Shown: one piece after another, positions 12,201-23,900 of the stretch
Position numbering within the stretch: position 1 is the stretch's first letter
Layout: every line of letters begins with the position of its first letter
Origin: Chaunax sp. Z400
Taxonomy: Eukaryota > Chordata > Actinopteri > Lophiiformes > Chaunacidae
Length of the DNA: 64,000 nt
Direction of reading: 5' to 3'
Assembly (NCBI GenBank): GCA_037577475.1
Contig: CM075194.1
Span: forward strand, 9,394,492 to 9,458,491
Made by a program: the position numbers and the translations under genes
The notes under the pieces: generated by a model
What the model was told of the DNA's origin: nothing
Seen by the model: the letters and a program-made list of their open reading frames with translations, nothing else
Databases searched by the model: none

Positions 12201-14880
12201 CATGTTGACTTTAGAGGACAATAGAACTGTTTGTTCATCTGCAACTCAGATCAGATTCTTTCCAAGGCACCCCCTGATCTTGATTGCGAAATTGACTTAT
12301 AGATAGTGAATAGGCTGCATTGTAATCCACAAGAAGTCATGGTTTCCACATGAGTTACTAGAGCTTTAATGATGTTAAGCAACATCTGCAGAGACAGGGC
12401 CCACAGATGGGAGCAGTTAGAACAGAGGTGACTCTTAAATGATGCAGTTGGCCCTGTTGTTCTGCTTTTGGCCAGAAGAGGTCAGGCAGTTCAAGGTAAT
12501 GATGGAGAAAACACTCCGGCCAGCTGTTGTCCTGTGCCCTTCCTCCATTCCTAGCTCCATTTATTGCATTAAATAATTTAGTTATTTTGACAGTTGTTAA
12601 TGCTCTTATCTATAAATGTATGACTTGATAAATTATGCTTTTAGGCTGAATACATGTTTTACTTCTATGACAAATGCAGAAAAATTGAACTTTCATTCCT
12701 AAATTTGACTCATGCAGACAGAGTAAACCCTCGTGAAGGCCTCTCCTCACATCCTCCATCTCTCTGCCTCCTCTTTCTTCCCTTCACCTCCTCCTTCCTC
12801 ATCCACATCACTAGCACCCAGCAAGCCAAGCTCCCTATCTGATTCTCCAGCTCTGCTTCTGACTGACTCAGATGTTTACTCTGCAATTAAAACACAGCCT
12901 ATAAAAGGCAACGATTCAGGTGCCAGACGCCGACAAGGAGGTCAGAGCAGCAGGGAGAGTTTATAAATCGCTTTGATGCTGACTGCAGTCTGAGGGTCCA
13001 GATTCCTGAGTTGGAGGATCGGAGCTGAGCGATTTTGCCGGAGACAGAGCCAGAAACACTGATGATTAATGGATCTTTGCTGCAGACCACTGTGTGGTGG
13101 GGTGTGTATTACGCTTGAGAAAGAAAGGAGAGAGCAGCCTTTCTCTTCCCCCCACATCTTGTCATTTATGTGATCCCTTGATTGATAAATATTAATCTGC
13201 AGCAGTGGAGACATGAGTAACAACTTGCAGATGACATTATCTTCAGTGATGAAGACAGCTGATTTTTGCACACACTGATGACATGCCATTGCATTGCATT
13301 GCTGCATTGCTGCTCCACAACGATCCCCATGCATGCTGTCATCACAAATATTAGTGGAGCATGAATAAAATATTAAACATGTGAAGTTGACTGCTGCAGA
13401 CAATTTTAGATGTCGAAAATCTGTTAGCAAATAAAAGTAAGCTTCCGAGTATCATGACTGGTCTTGTGTGAGAACTAAATATAGTCTGTATATGCCGGAG
13501 AAAATGAGATTGTGGGTTTCCAAATGTGAAATTACGTGATCTTACCAATTATTTGAAATCATTTACTGTACTGAGTACAATTTGGAAGCACTGGCACTTT
13601 ACTTTGTGTGTCCATTTTGTAAGAATTAATGTTAGATTTCTATTACATTACATGTCAGAGATCAAAACTGCACATTTATTACTTCATGCAGCTTTGCACA
13701 CTTGTTACCCTCCAGAATAAGATTTCATATGAGATACAATAATGAAATAGAATTGCTTTTTTCCTGTAACCTTCAAGAGGTTGTGAAGTATAGTTACCTC
13801 TACCTGGACTGTTTGTGATGTGCCAGGAATAATGAAAAAGATGTCTGTGTACACTGGCTACACTTCAGTCTTCCACTGGGGCTTTGAATTCTAATATATT
13901 TAAGTCTACAATGAAGGGAAAATTGAGAAACACTTAAAGGAAGATATTAGAATTGCAAAAGTGACAGCAAATAAAATGCCCTGTTGGTCTTTGCTCTTAC
14001 TCCCAAGGGGAAAGACCCCAAGGATGCTGCTGCAAGGCTCAGCAGTAGTATTGCCATAAAAGGCAGCTTGAGCTCTTTACTGCATGTCTATTATCCCTGC
14101 AACTAACGGATGAAGTTTGTACTGTGGAGGGTTGTGGTTTGACAAAATCTATGGCACATATACTAATGCAAGAATGTCTTACTCTGTACACATTTACATA
14201 ATGCAGCCTTTTGTTAAGTATGTACGTAGCTTATTGTTTTTTCTTTTCTTAAGTGAACTACAGAAGTGGGAAATTTAGTTATTAAAATTCTTTCAAGAGC
14301 TAAATGTTGTAATTTCCATTTCTATCTGCACTTGTGCTTACTATTTCAGCTTCAGAATAAGATTTAATATTAGCTACAATCTTGTAGATTTCTGTAGATT
14401 TAGTCAGAAACAAGAAAGGGAAATGACAAAATCACACGAGTACCTATATTTTCTTGTCTTTTTTTTTGAGTTACAGCAGTGTTAATTAATTGAATGTATA
14501 TATGTACACGGTCTTAAAGCTGGAAGAAGGCACCTTGTTTTTTTAATCTCAAATCTAATGTGATGCAAAGCAAACAACAAATAATGTGTCGGTGTTCAAA
14601 TACTCAAACTGCATGATAGGTACCATATGAACAACACAAAGATCATAAGTACCCTAAAAGACCTTTTCCCTCCAAAGTAAACTTCCCTGATAAAATTACC
14701 ATCAACAATTAATGACTGCAGGTGTGATATTGTGGCTCAGTAGGAACCATTTGTTTAAAAAAAAAAAAGATTAGAACGTGTGAAAAGCTAAAATCCCCTA
14801 AAGTATCTCAATGATTATCATGTAAGGTCAAAAAGGGAGAATCAACCCATATTTCACACTTCCCACTGGTAAGTGTGTGA
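9206..14880. other. Intergenic region between ddhd1 and fermt2
   Basis: About 5.7 kb without a recognisable gene. The longest open frames (such as 12942-13430 on the minus strand) lack splice context, domains and protein-like composition. The region is AT-rich in 9.2-12.1 kb, where it may be extended ddhd1 3' UTR. A slightly more GC-rich island at 12.73-13.15 kb has a TATA-like motif at 12898-12909. Confidence 0.6.
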
Positions 14881-15000
14881 CAGAGAGGTGACAGGGGGGG
14901 ACCAGTAAGAGCTCCTAGTATGAAAGGAAAAGTGGGATTGGATCTGTGACGTGATCTGCTGCTGGAAAGAGGGAGGGAGAAAGAGCGACGGCTGGACTCC
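14880..15000 (+). promoter_or_regulatory. fermt2: Putative fermt2 promoter
   Basis: This is the segment just before the predicted non-coding first exon. It contains a G7 run at about 14893-14900 and a CRE-like TGACGTGA at 14947-14954, and it leads into purine-rich, CpG-bearing sequence (GAGCGACGG). No TATA box was found at a sensible distance. The start site is not determined by sequence alone. Confidence 0.35.
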
Positions 15001-15182
15001 ATTAAGCCGAAGCCTGCGGGGGAAACTGTTTGGGATACTCCACTTCTTCAACAAGTTTTCGGGTTTTCTCTGTCTTGTAATTGTCTGGAAAGACTTTCTA
15101 CATGAATTAAAGAGGGCGGACTTGTTTTTTTGAACCGTGTAGTCGACTGTATTAGTGTTTTTTTCCCCTCCTCTTTGTGAAG
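14955..15182 (+). other. fermt2: fermt2 non-coding exon 1 (5' UTR, predicted)
   Basis: A strong donor (GTGAAG|GTGAGTGG) lies at 15182/15183 after CpG-containing sequence. The first coding exon has only one base before its ATG, so the 5' UTR must come from an upstream exon, and this is the best candidate. The 5' boundary is approximate. Another donor-like site near 15450 (AACAG|GTGAAC) is an alternative. Confidence 0.45.
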
Positions 15183-17263
15183 GTGAGTGGTCGTCCTTAA
15201 AGCTTTGCTCGTTCGCCGCTATGAAATATGAAAACGCTTTTTGTTCCTGTCGTACCGCTGCTGCTCCTGCTAACAACTCTTTCGCTAATTTTAGCTAGTT
15301 TGTCTGCTTTTAGACAGACTTTCTGCTGAACTTCGCCCACTCTTGAGTGAATGTGCTCGCAGCTGGGAGAGCTGTCGTACGGAGCCTGCTTACATAATTA
15401 GCTAACCCCCTGTGTCTATTTGTACGAGTGCCTTTACCGTTATTTTTAACAGGTGAACCGGCGCATTTGCGGAGATGAAAGCTGCTAAATGTCCTTGGTG
15501 AACTTGTAGCCGTGGGCCTGTAGCCTTTGTTCGGCCGCGTTTATTGATTAGACGGCGTGTTCGATCGCCAGGCCACTGTGTACTTGACATCACATCTAAG
15601 AATGGCAGGAATATAACTTTTCGGTAATGACCTTAAACGACAAGGCGCATTTTATTTCCCCCACGAAAGATGAGAAGAGACACTGGAATGGGCCAAATAG
15701 TAGATTTGTTCTGATATTGTTCAGTTTGAAATCACACAGGAGGTTCAGATGTTCACCAATGAGCTAAATCACTTCATCGGTTACCACTGTAGTAGTGTGC
15801 AAATGCTGGAAGACGTATTTCTTTTCATTAAAGTAAAAGAAATGCCACACACCGCTATAATATGGTTCTGTATTTAGAATTGCACTGCTTCAGCAGCAAA
15901 ATGTATTTAAAAAAAAAAAGTATCACATGCATAAGGATTTAAAAGTAAAATGACTCTCTAGGAAGGAAAGACCTTTTTAGGAGTGGGGGGAAAAAATCTG
16001 ATCATCACCAATGAATGGAAAATCTATTGAAAACTGTTTATGAATACAGTAATTAGATAGAAATGTCTGATTTTGTCTATCCAGTGCATCGAATGCTTGA
16101 CAATTAGACAACTATCATTACTTTGATGCAAAAATCATAATTAATGCATAACATTGCCTGCAGTTATGTTTTTAGTGGTACATTTTGTTCAAGTTCCACG
16201 ACTCCAGTGTAAAACATCAACTTTGCTCCTTTGCAAAAATGAAAGCTGCCGAAGCCTGTAGAAAAGTTATAATTTAACTTTTTGCTAGTGACCTGACGTG
16301 ATCAGGCACATTTTCCTCCCAGCAAGAAGCATGAGTGGAGCCACAGATGGGCAAATCATCCTGGAGGGTTTAAATGGTGAACTAACAGCAAAGTCGTTGT
16401 AACATTCTGCTAATGCTAGAAGAAGTATTTTGTACTTAAGTAAAAATAGAAATATCACAATGGGAAAAATTACTCTATTATAGGTTTAAGTTCTTCATTT
16501 AAAAATGTACCGAATTAGAAGACATTGAGATAATATTTGCTTAAGAATGGAAAAGTACTCTCAATGAAGGATGGACCTTGTTAGGAGTGAACACTACCAA
16601 TAAAATCCACTATCACAATGGAAAGTCAATCGAACAAATTGTTTATGGATAAAGTAATTGGTTGCAAATTTCTGTTTTTGAATACCTGACAAATAGAAAT
16701 CATACATAATCTATATTACCTAAAGTCGTTCTTCTTCACTGGTGAATATTGTTCAAACTCCACATCTCCAGCATCTAACACTGACTTTCTATTCTAAATC
16801 TATAGTCCAAGTCCAAACTGACATAGAAGTAACCCTGATGACATTACTATGACCATCAGGGTCACTTGTTCTGACTTTGGAAAACTCTTCAGAAAAAGTA
16901 GAACCAACCATGACCATAATCTAGTCACCATTGATGTGCTAAATCATTGGATATACCAGCAATTACAGGTGTTAGATACAGTAAATGCACCGGAGCGTAT
17001 TATCCATATATTTAGTAACGTAAATACTCGGAAGTGCTTGAATAATACTCAAGTAAATCTGAGTTAATTCACACCAATTGAAAATACACAGGCTTAGAAT
17101 TCAGCCAAATGTCTGAAAATGCTCTACAGTTCTTACTCAAGACCTTGCATGCATTGGCTTTGCACCAAATTTCTTCCTTTCTAGGGGGTTGAAAGGTTTC
17201 TTTTCACTCCAGTGACGAGACAACTAGACCTCTTCCCTTTCTGACTGTGGGTCTGTTTGGCAG
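15183..17263. other. fermt2 intron 1 (predicted)
   Basis: It holds the tandem duplication at 15600-16850. Near its 5' end the sequence stays CpG-containing (15200-15560), consistent with proximity to a promoter. No coding content is visible. Confidence 0.5.
15600..16850 (+). repeat. Diverged direct tandem duplication in fermt2 intron 1
   Basis: Two consecutive copies align in the same order. Shared blocks include TAATGACC/TAGTGACC (15625/16287 area), AATGCTGGAAGA/AATGCTAGAAGA (15802/16412), TTTTTAGGAGTG/TTGTTAGGAGTG, GTTTATGAATACAGTAATTA/GTTTATGGATAAAGTAATTG and ACTCCAG/TCTCCAG (16201/16765). The offset falls from about 660 to 564 along the repeat because the first copy is longer. Within it, TACTTAAGTAAAAATAGAAA-like wording recalls a dispersed teleost repeat. 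Confidence 0.7.
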
Positions 17264-17264
17264 G

Positions 17265-17421
17265 ATGGCGCTGGACGGGATCCGGATGCCCGATGGCTGC
17301 TACGCCGACGGGACGTGGGAATTGAAAATGCATGTCACTGACCTACACAGGGACGTGTCGCTGAGGGTCACTGGGGAAATCCACATCGGCGGAGTCATGC
17401 TCAAGCTCGTGGAGAAACTGG
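17265..17421 (+). CDS. fermt2: fermt2 first coding exon (F0 start)
   Basis: The acceptor TTTGGCAG ends at 17263, one non-coding base follows, and ATG is 17265-17267. The donor is CTGG|GTATGC. It encodes residues 1-52 plus one base, from MALDGIRMPDGCYADG to VMLKLVEKL. An upstream in-frame ATG at 17247 is before the acceptor and so is intronic. Confidence 0.97.
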
Positions 17422-20400
17422 GTATGCATGAACGTCGCTTTCACGCAGGGGTCAGACAAGTTCATTGTGGCTTTTCAGAGCACTTGTAATGAACAGGCTG
17501 GAACATATGCTTTAATGGCTATTTTTTTTACACATGCAAGAAATCTACTGAGTCTGCAGATTTAATATGCATTCCTTTTGTAATAGAGTGGATATGGTTG
17601 GCGGTAATAAAATCCCTATTTTTTTTTCTGTCTAGCCATCCAACTTACTTTCACTCCAGAACTTGTGTGTGCATCAATGGCTAATAGGCAATAAATGCCT
17701 TAAAATAGTTGCCTTTCTGAGATGTGAAATTCTACTTAGTAGACATCACGCCTATAATCAGACATACAAACTGAGCCAGAATACTAGACAAAGTTAAGAA
17801 TAGATTTTCTCCAATTTCTGAAAGGTGGGAAGCTCAAATTTTGTTCTCTGCCTGAGGCATTTAAAATGTCTTTGTTGCATCACACTAGCTCAAACTCCTT
17901 TAAAAGAAGAAAAAAAAAGTTTTGTAGATGTTCAGAGGTTAATGTTTCTTTTTGTTACCCTGTAGTGTATATGGGTCATTAACTCAAGGTATAAAGAAAC
18001 CATACACTACCTCCCTCCCCCCACTATATCATGCACTCTTCTGTAACTGCAATTATGTACTTGACAAGTTTGGGTGCAGGAAAGAAAAAGACTCTTCTGT
18101 TCCAGCCACTTGAACACTGCTCTGTTTCATGGAAGCTGGAGAAAGTTCAGCGGTGGTGACAGTGTGTTGTGTGTCGATGGTGCACGAGGGCTAAGCATTC
18201 CTGTAGCGCTCCAAGGTTTTATTCCCTGCCCATGCTCCCATTTTTAGCTCTCCTGTTAGAGCTCCGCATAATTGAGGTCTTTGTTTTCTGTGGTCTTCTT
18301 TGCTGTGCAGCATCTATGCTAGAAGAGTGCAGTGTTGCTGCCGCATGTCGGACGAGATGAATTCATTGGTCCTCCCACCCAATGCCGCTCAAGGCTTGGC
18401 CTTATCCATTGTTTTGAGTTATGTTAGCTCTTTTTGTTAAAGGTCTGGTTGAAGGGTATGACTTTTCTTGATGTGACACCTTCTTTGTGGTTTAGTGTGG
18501 GGGTTGTGTTTCAGTGGTAGCTGTTTGTGTGATGAAAGTTGGATAAATTAGGAATAACATTAGTAACTTTAATAAACTTTTATTATTAAAGATTGGCCTG
18601 TGTTGGGGATATGCAACCATCATTAATGTGTGATGGGAGTGCATTGTTTGTCTTTTGTTTTGACCATTTTTAATTTCTGTAGCCATTTTGCTGATGACTT
18701 GTCCTTATTTTTTATCTGCTCAGGATTCCGGTGGCAAGAGGTCTTGATGTTGACAATAGTTTTGATTTGTTGACCATGGATGGCTGTTGTTTGTTATTTT
18801 TCCAAAGCAAAATAACAGGATATGGGTGTGCGTGGTGGTTTCTACCACTGTCTTATCCCAAATGTGATTTAATTCCAGCCTTGGTTGCCATTACTAAACA
18901 TATTTAAATCCTCTCTGCATTGTACTAAAATCACCATGATTGCAGTCAAATTAGCTTACTCAAGCATGCTTAAAGCTAATAGACCCAATATCTGAGAGGT
19001 AGAACTCAAGATTAAACTGCACATTGAGTGTCGGAGAGTGTATTTGTGCCTCTTGACTGCTTTCACAGAGTGAGGGGAGATTATGTTTTGTCTGAAATCT
19101 CCCTCTTATCCTGAATCAACCGGTTGTTTTGCATTGTAATCATTAATCTGTTCACAACATGGGTTTTCCCCATGGGCACACACTGCAGGAGACTGCACAA
19201 TATTCATGACACTTAGTTTTTGCATTTGTAACAGGCAATGTAGAGACACCTTTGATGTCCAGAAAATACATAGGAATATAGCTAAGATAGCTAGCGTGCT
19301 GCTGGCTATTCACCACCCTGACCTACAGTAACGGTATTGCTAGGTCACGTTTTTTGTGTTTGCAGGGATTATCAATTCTAGTCAGTCCTTCATAATGAAT
19401 GATACATTCTTTATACAGAATGGCTTGTATAAAGGTATTTTTAAAAATGTTTTTCTTCTGTGAAATAAGCATGTGGCCCGTTTTGATCCTGCCCCTCAAA
19501 TAACCGGAATTTAAAATCGTTGAGAACTGGAATAAAAAAGCGGAATTGGAATCAGAATTGCTAAAATCCAAACAAGGCCCAACCTTAGTTGTGACACGTC
19601 AAGGACAGGAGATGGGGGAGCAAGCTGAGATAAAGCAACCCATGTCTACCAATGTTTGTAATTGACTTGACAGAAAAACAAGCCTAAAGTCACTTATAAT
19701 AAGCAGACTTGACAACGCTGGCTAAGACGCACAGTATTTTTTTGTCTGCTGACTCCCGCCTACTCCTGCCCACAGCCAAGGTGATATCATCCATTCCCAT
19801 GAGTTTGGATCCCAATCCCAGTGCAGGACACGACTGCACAGTCCTCACTGAACACACCTTGAGTTACTGTCACATACCCAGTGATGGATTTACAGATTGC
19901 TGGGATGTGGGAATTCTACATGGCTACTGTACATGTGCAGATTTACATGCACTTCCACATTGTGGTGTGAGAAGAGACGTAGATACCACAGGGTTTCCGC
20001 AGGCAATGACTCCCTCTTTCCTTCAAAAGAGACTCTGGTGCAATGACAAATCTCCCTGTCTCTCTCTCTCTCAAACAGACACACACCTCTAGTGATTCAG
20101 TAAATATTTTCCATGAGGCAGATAGTGCTCAGGTTGTTTTTTTTTCATGTGTCACTGTATTTTTTCATGGCAAACATTTGTTGCTGTATGTTTGTGTGAA
20201 AATCTGACGTCTGCACCCTTTTGTATTTTTCGTCATTTGTTTCCACACGTGAACAGGGTTGTGTAGTTTTGTCGGTGGGTGTGTCTTGTCCGCATGTGTC
20301 CTACATCCATCTTTCAACTCTTCTTTGGAGCTGCAGGTTTCTTGTCGACATTGCAGGCTCAAATGGCCTTCGATAATGGATTAAATAGACAAATGCCAGG

Positions 20401-20896
20401 AAGGCACTTAGCTATTGATCACAGTAGTGAATGCTGTGTCCATTTCCCTTGCAGCCCTCCAGGAGAGCAGTATTTAAAGCCAACTGATTGACTACCACCT
20501 AGTCCCCTGACCCTGTAATCTTTTCATCCTTCATTTACTCACTATCATTGCTGTTTTCTTACTTTATTGAGGCTTTCCAAAAGTGCTGCTCTCCTCTCTA
20601 AAAGCTAATATTGGGCTCTTTATAAGGGAAAACAAATGCTACCCAAACAACATTAGCTGGTGGGAGTTTTATTGGATTCAAGGGGATTGTTACCAAGGTA
20701 CATAGGTTTTAAGTCTTGCAAATTGTTGCTAAGAGTAACTGCTAAAGCTATCAATGTTTCTCACAAAAGCATTGCACATTACATGTTTTTGTACATGTTA
20801 AAGGTGGAAAGTTCCAACTTTTTTAATGATAGTAGTCTAGTCCAGGACTCTCAAGTCAAGACTGTCAAGCCTACATAATATAGATACACTGACACA

Positions 20897-20950
<54 letters not shown>

Positions 20951-23900
20951 CATAGCACATGTGCAAGATGTACATAGAATTCTGGTAAATGATGACAAAG
21001 TAATCTACAGAAAATTAATTATGTGAATATATTTGTTCAAGGGCATAATTATCTAGTTAGTGTTTGTGAAAAATGATGGTAATGTGAGGCTCACTGATGC
21101 AACCAATTAAATTGTTTCCTCAAAGATTTTTGGGGCCTTGTGAGAAGAAAATGTTTGCACCCTGGAGCCCTGAGAAGACTGGGATGTTGAAACTGATGGT
21201 AGTTCTGTGTTTGAAGGAGTAGATTCTGTTGTAGAGTTAGTTTGGTGGTGCAGATGGGGTTTTGAGCCATTTCCTTATGTCCCTAACTACTTGCGTTGCT
21301 GATTAATCCAGCTGCCCTGTAGCATTGCCACCAAAAATATTGCTACACTACTGAAGGTACAGTGGTTGTTTTGGCTCTGCTTAGCCTCATAAGTAGTGGG
21401 ACTGGGTAGAGAAGAAATGTGAGGCAAAGACAGAGGGGAGAGGTGAGTGGAGTCTTTCTCTCCGTCTCTGCCCTCTAGCAGTGTGACGTTTGCCGCACTG
21501 CCAGAATTCCATAAAAGTCTTCGATGAAGCAGGAAATGACTTCCAAGGTTTGGCATGTTATTCTCTGGTCACTGCCGTCATTGCTGGATTCTCCGTTGCC
21601 TGCTTCATCCACCTCCCCTTGTCCTTGTCAAATCTCCTTCTTTTACTTTCCCCCTTTTTCCATTCTGTTTAAATACATTTTGTGGAAAACTTTTTTTTAG
21701 CTTAATCAAAGATATTCTGCACACTTAGATACATGCAAGTATCTTTAATAAACACAAATGCCAAGCTTTCGGTCACAGGACCTTCATCGGGGCAGTACAA
21801 CCATCACAAACAGAGACAGGTTCATATGAAAGCTCTTGTTTCATGGCATTTGTGTTTATTAAAGGTACTTGCATGAATCTAATCTATCTGTGCAGAATAT
21901 TTTTGATTAAGCTGCAATTTGTTTGTGTTCTGGCACCTTAGCATATCCCCTGGTCGTGAGTGCGGTGAGCTTTCTTTAAAGGAAAACTTTTAAAAAAAAT
22001 CATTTTTTATTCCACTTATTTTTAAATTTTGCAAGCTGTGTCTTAATATTTAACACCATCCACCCGTCCAGCCACGTAGCAAGGCTTAATTACCAATATA
22101 GAAATAACTAATAACCAATAGCGTTGTTCACTTTGTCATAGATTCTGCCCCAGGTTCATGAATGCTGTCTGAAATGTCCCACAAATAGGACTTGAGCAAA
22201 CTAATTGGTCCAGTGTGACTCTGTTAGTTCATGTGGTTGTTTCCAGTGAGTGGCCTGCAGTTTTTGGCTGCCACACTACCAGCCAGCCACAGAGAATGTT
22301 CCCTGCATGTTAGAGAAAATGTGTGTTTTGTATTTGCAATGACCTAGATATTCATAACGCTAGTGATTTGGCAAATTTCATCATCCCACATTCATTTCAG
22401 TTTTGTTGGAGCAAATCATGTAAAAACACACTAGTAATCAACTGTAATGTTTATTTTTCCTCTCTATTTAGAGGCATCTCTAAAAGGAAAGAGCAAGCAA
22501 ACACCAGTTATTGTTATAATGTTCAATTAGAAGATTAAAATCAGAAGTGACTATGATTTCCCCTCTGTGTTCTTTAAATTCTTTTTGGGATTCCAAGATG
22601 CTTTTTGCTGGAAGTTGCAGTGAACGGAGGGAGATGGCTTCAGTATGACAATGGAATCCAGGTTTCATTAGGAAACAGATGTGATTCAACACAGGATGCT
22701 GAACTTCCTCTGGGCTTTTTTAATCTGCCTTCTCCCTTGTGCTTTCCTTGCATTCCCGCCTTCCTGCCCTTCCAGTGCCCCCTCCCATTCAGGAGAAAGA
22801 TGAGTCTTCAGTTCTTGCAGAGAGCAAGAGATAAGAGCTGAGATAACACAGAGCAAGAGATAAGAGCTGAGATAACACAGGCATATCTGTCCTGAATATG
22901 AGAGTTATGAGCAGGTTGCAAGTCAGCGTTTAATATCTCACACCAGAGCCAACAAGGATTCCTTTAATAGTTGGCTTTCACCGCTCTACCTCTCGTCATA
23001 TCATCTTGCCATGACACACAGCTCAGAGGTATCACTGTGCTTAATTAGGCATTGATTATGACTGTGGAGCCATCCTAAACGCCTGGCATTACGAAGTGAG
23101 AAACCGCCTGGCAGCCTGTGTGATCATCCTGCTCTGTAATCTCAATCTGACAGGAAGTAGTTAGCCTAAGTAGCGGTCCTGCCCAGGCCAGTGCTTTTCC
23201 TGTTTCTCTAGCAAGATGCTACAGTGATTGTGCTGTTCTGCACACAGTGCACTCTCAGAGACCCCTGGCCTATATATTTATGTACATACTCATTCTTTCC
23301 TATGTATTAGATTTAATTGTTGGAGCCCACACATATATCTGCCTCAAAGTAAAGGATTTAAAAAGAAAAAGCTTCATTTACTTCTTTCAATATTCTTAGT
23401 CTTAAGTCTTCTGAGATGACTGGACAGAAAAGTACGCATTTATTCTTCCTGCAGTGAGCCCTATGAGGCCAATGTGCCTAAAGTGGAACTCCAACACAAC
23501 TGCACACCTTTCCCGGCAATGAAACAAATTCAGGATGAGAGAGACGTTTCCCCTCATGATGAGTTCATACTAAAACTGAGGGAGGAGTAGGTACGTTGTA
23601 GATTTGAAGTTGGTGAGTATTTTTGCTTGAGATGCCCATCCCTATGATCTAGCTGCTGGGACCTCTGCAGCGGAGGAGGGTTGACTTTGTGGACCTCATG
23701 CAGTTTTAATTGAATACCCCTGAAATATGTCAGCATTGAAATATTTTCCTTTTTATCCAATTTACTGCAATGACAGCTGTTCTTGTTAATGAGGATTTAA
23801 TTAGTTACGTTTGGCATCTAAGACATGCCGCGGAGAATTTGAAGCATGCTGCTTTTTGTCCCTCTCGCCTTCCTGTAGTAGCACAGTAAATCCAGTGGAA

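Noticed and set aside
12942..13430. 162-codon open frame on the minus strand
   Set aside because: No domain, no splice context and no protein-like pattern; it overlaps the TATA-like island by chance.
14854..15276. 140-codon open frame on the minus strand over the fermt2 first exon
   Set aside because: It lies antisense to a GC-richer 5' UTR/promoter, where stop codons are rarer, and has no recognisable family.
17247..17264. In-frame ATG upstream of the kindlin-2 start
   Set aside because: It precedes the splice acceptor (CAG ending 17263) and would add residues absent from the conserved kindlin-2 N-terminus.
20881..20950. Regular repeats examined as a possible CRISPR-like array
   Set aside because: It is a plain CA microsatellite without spacers, in a vertebrate genome.
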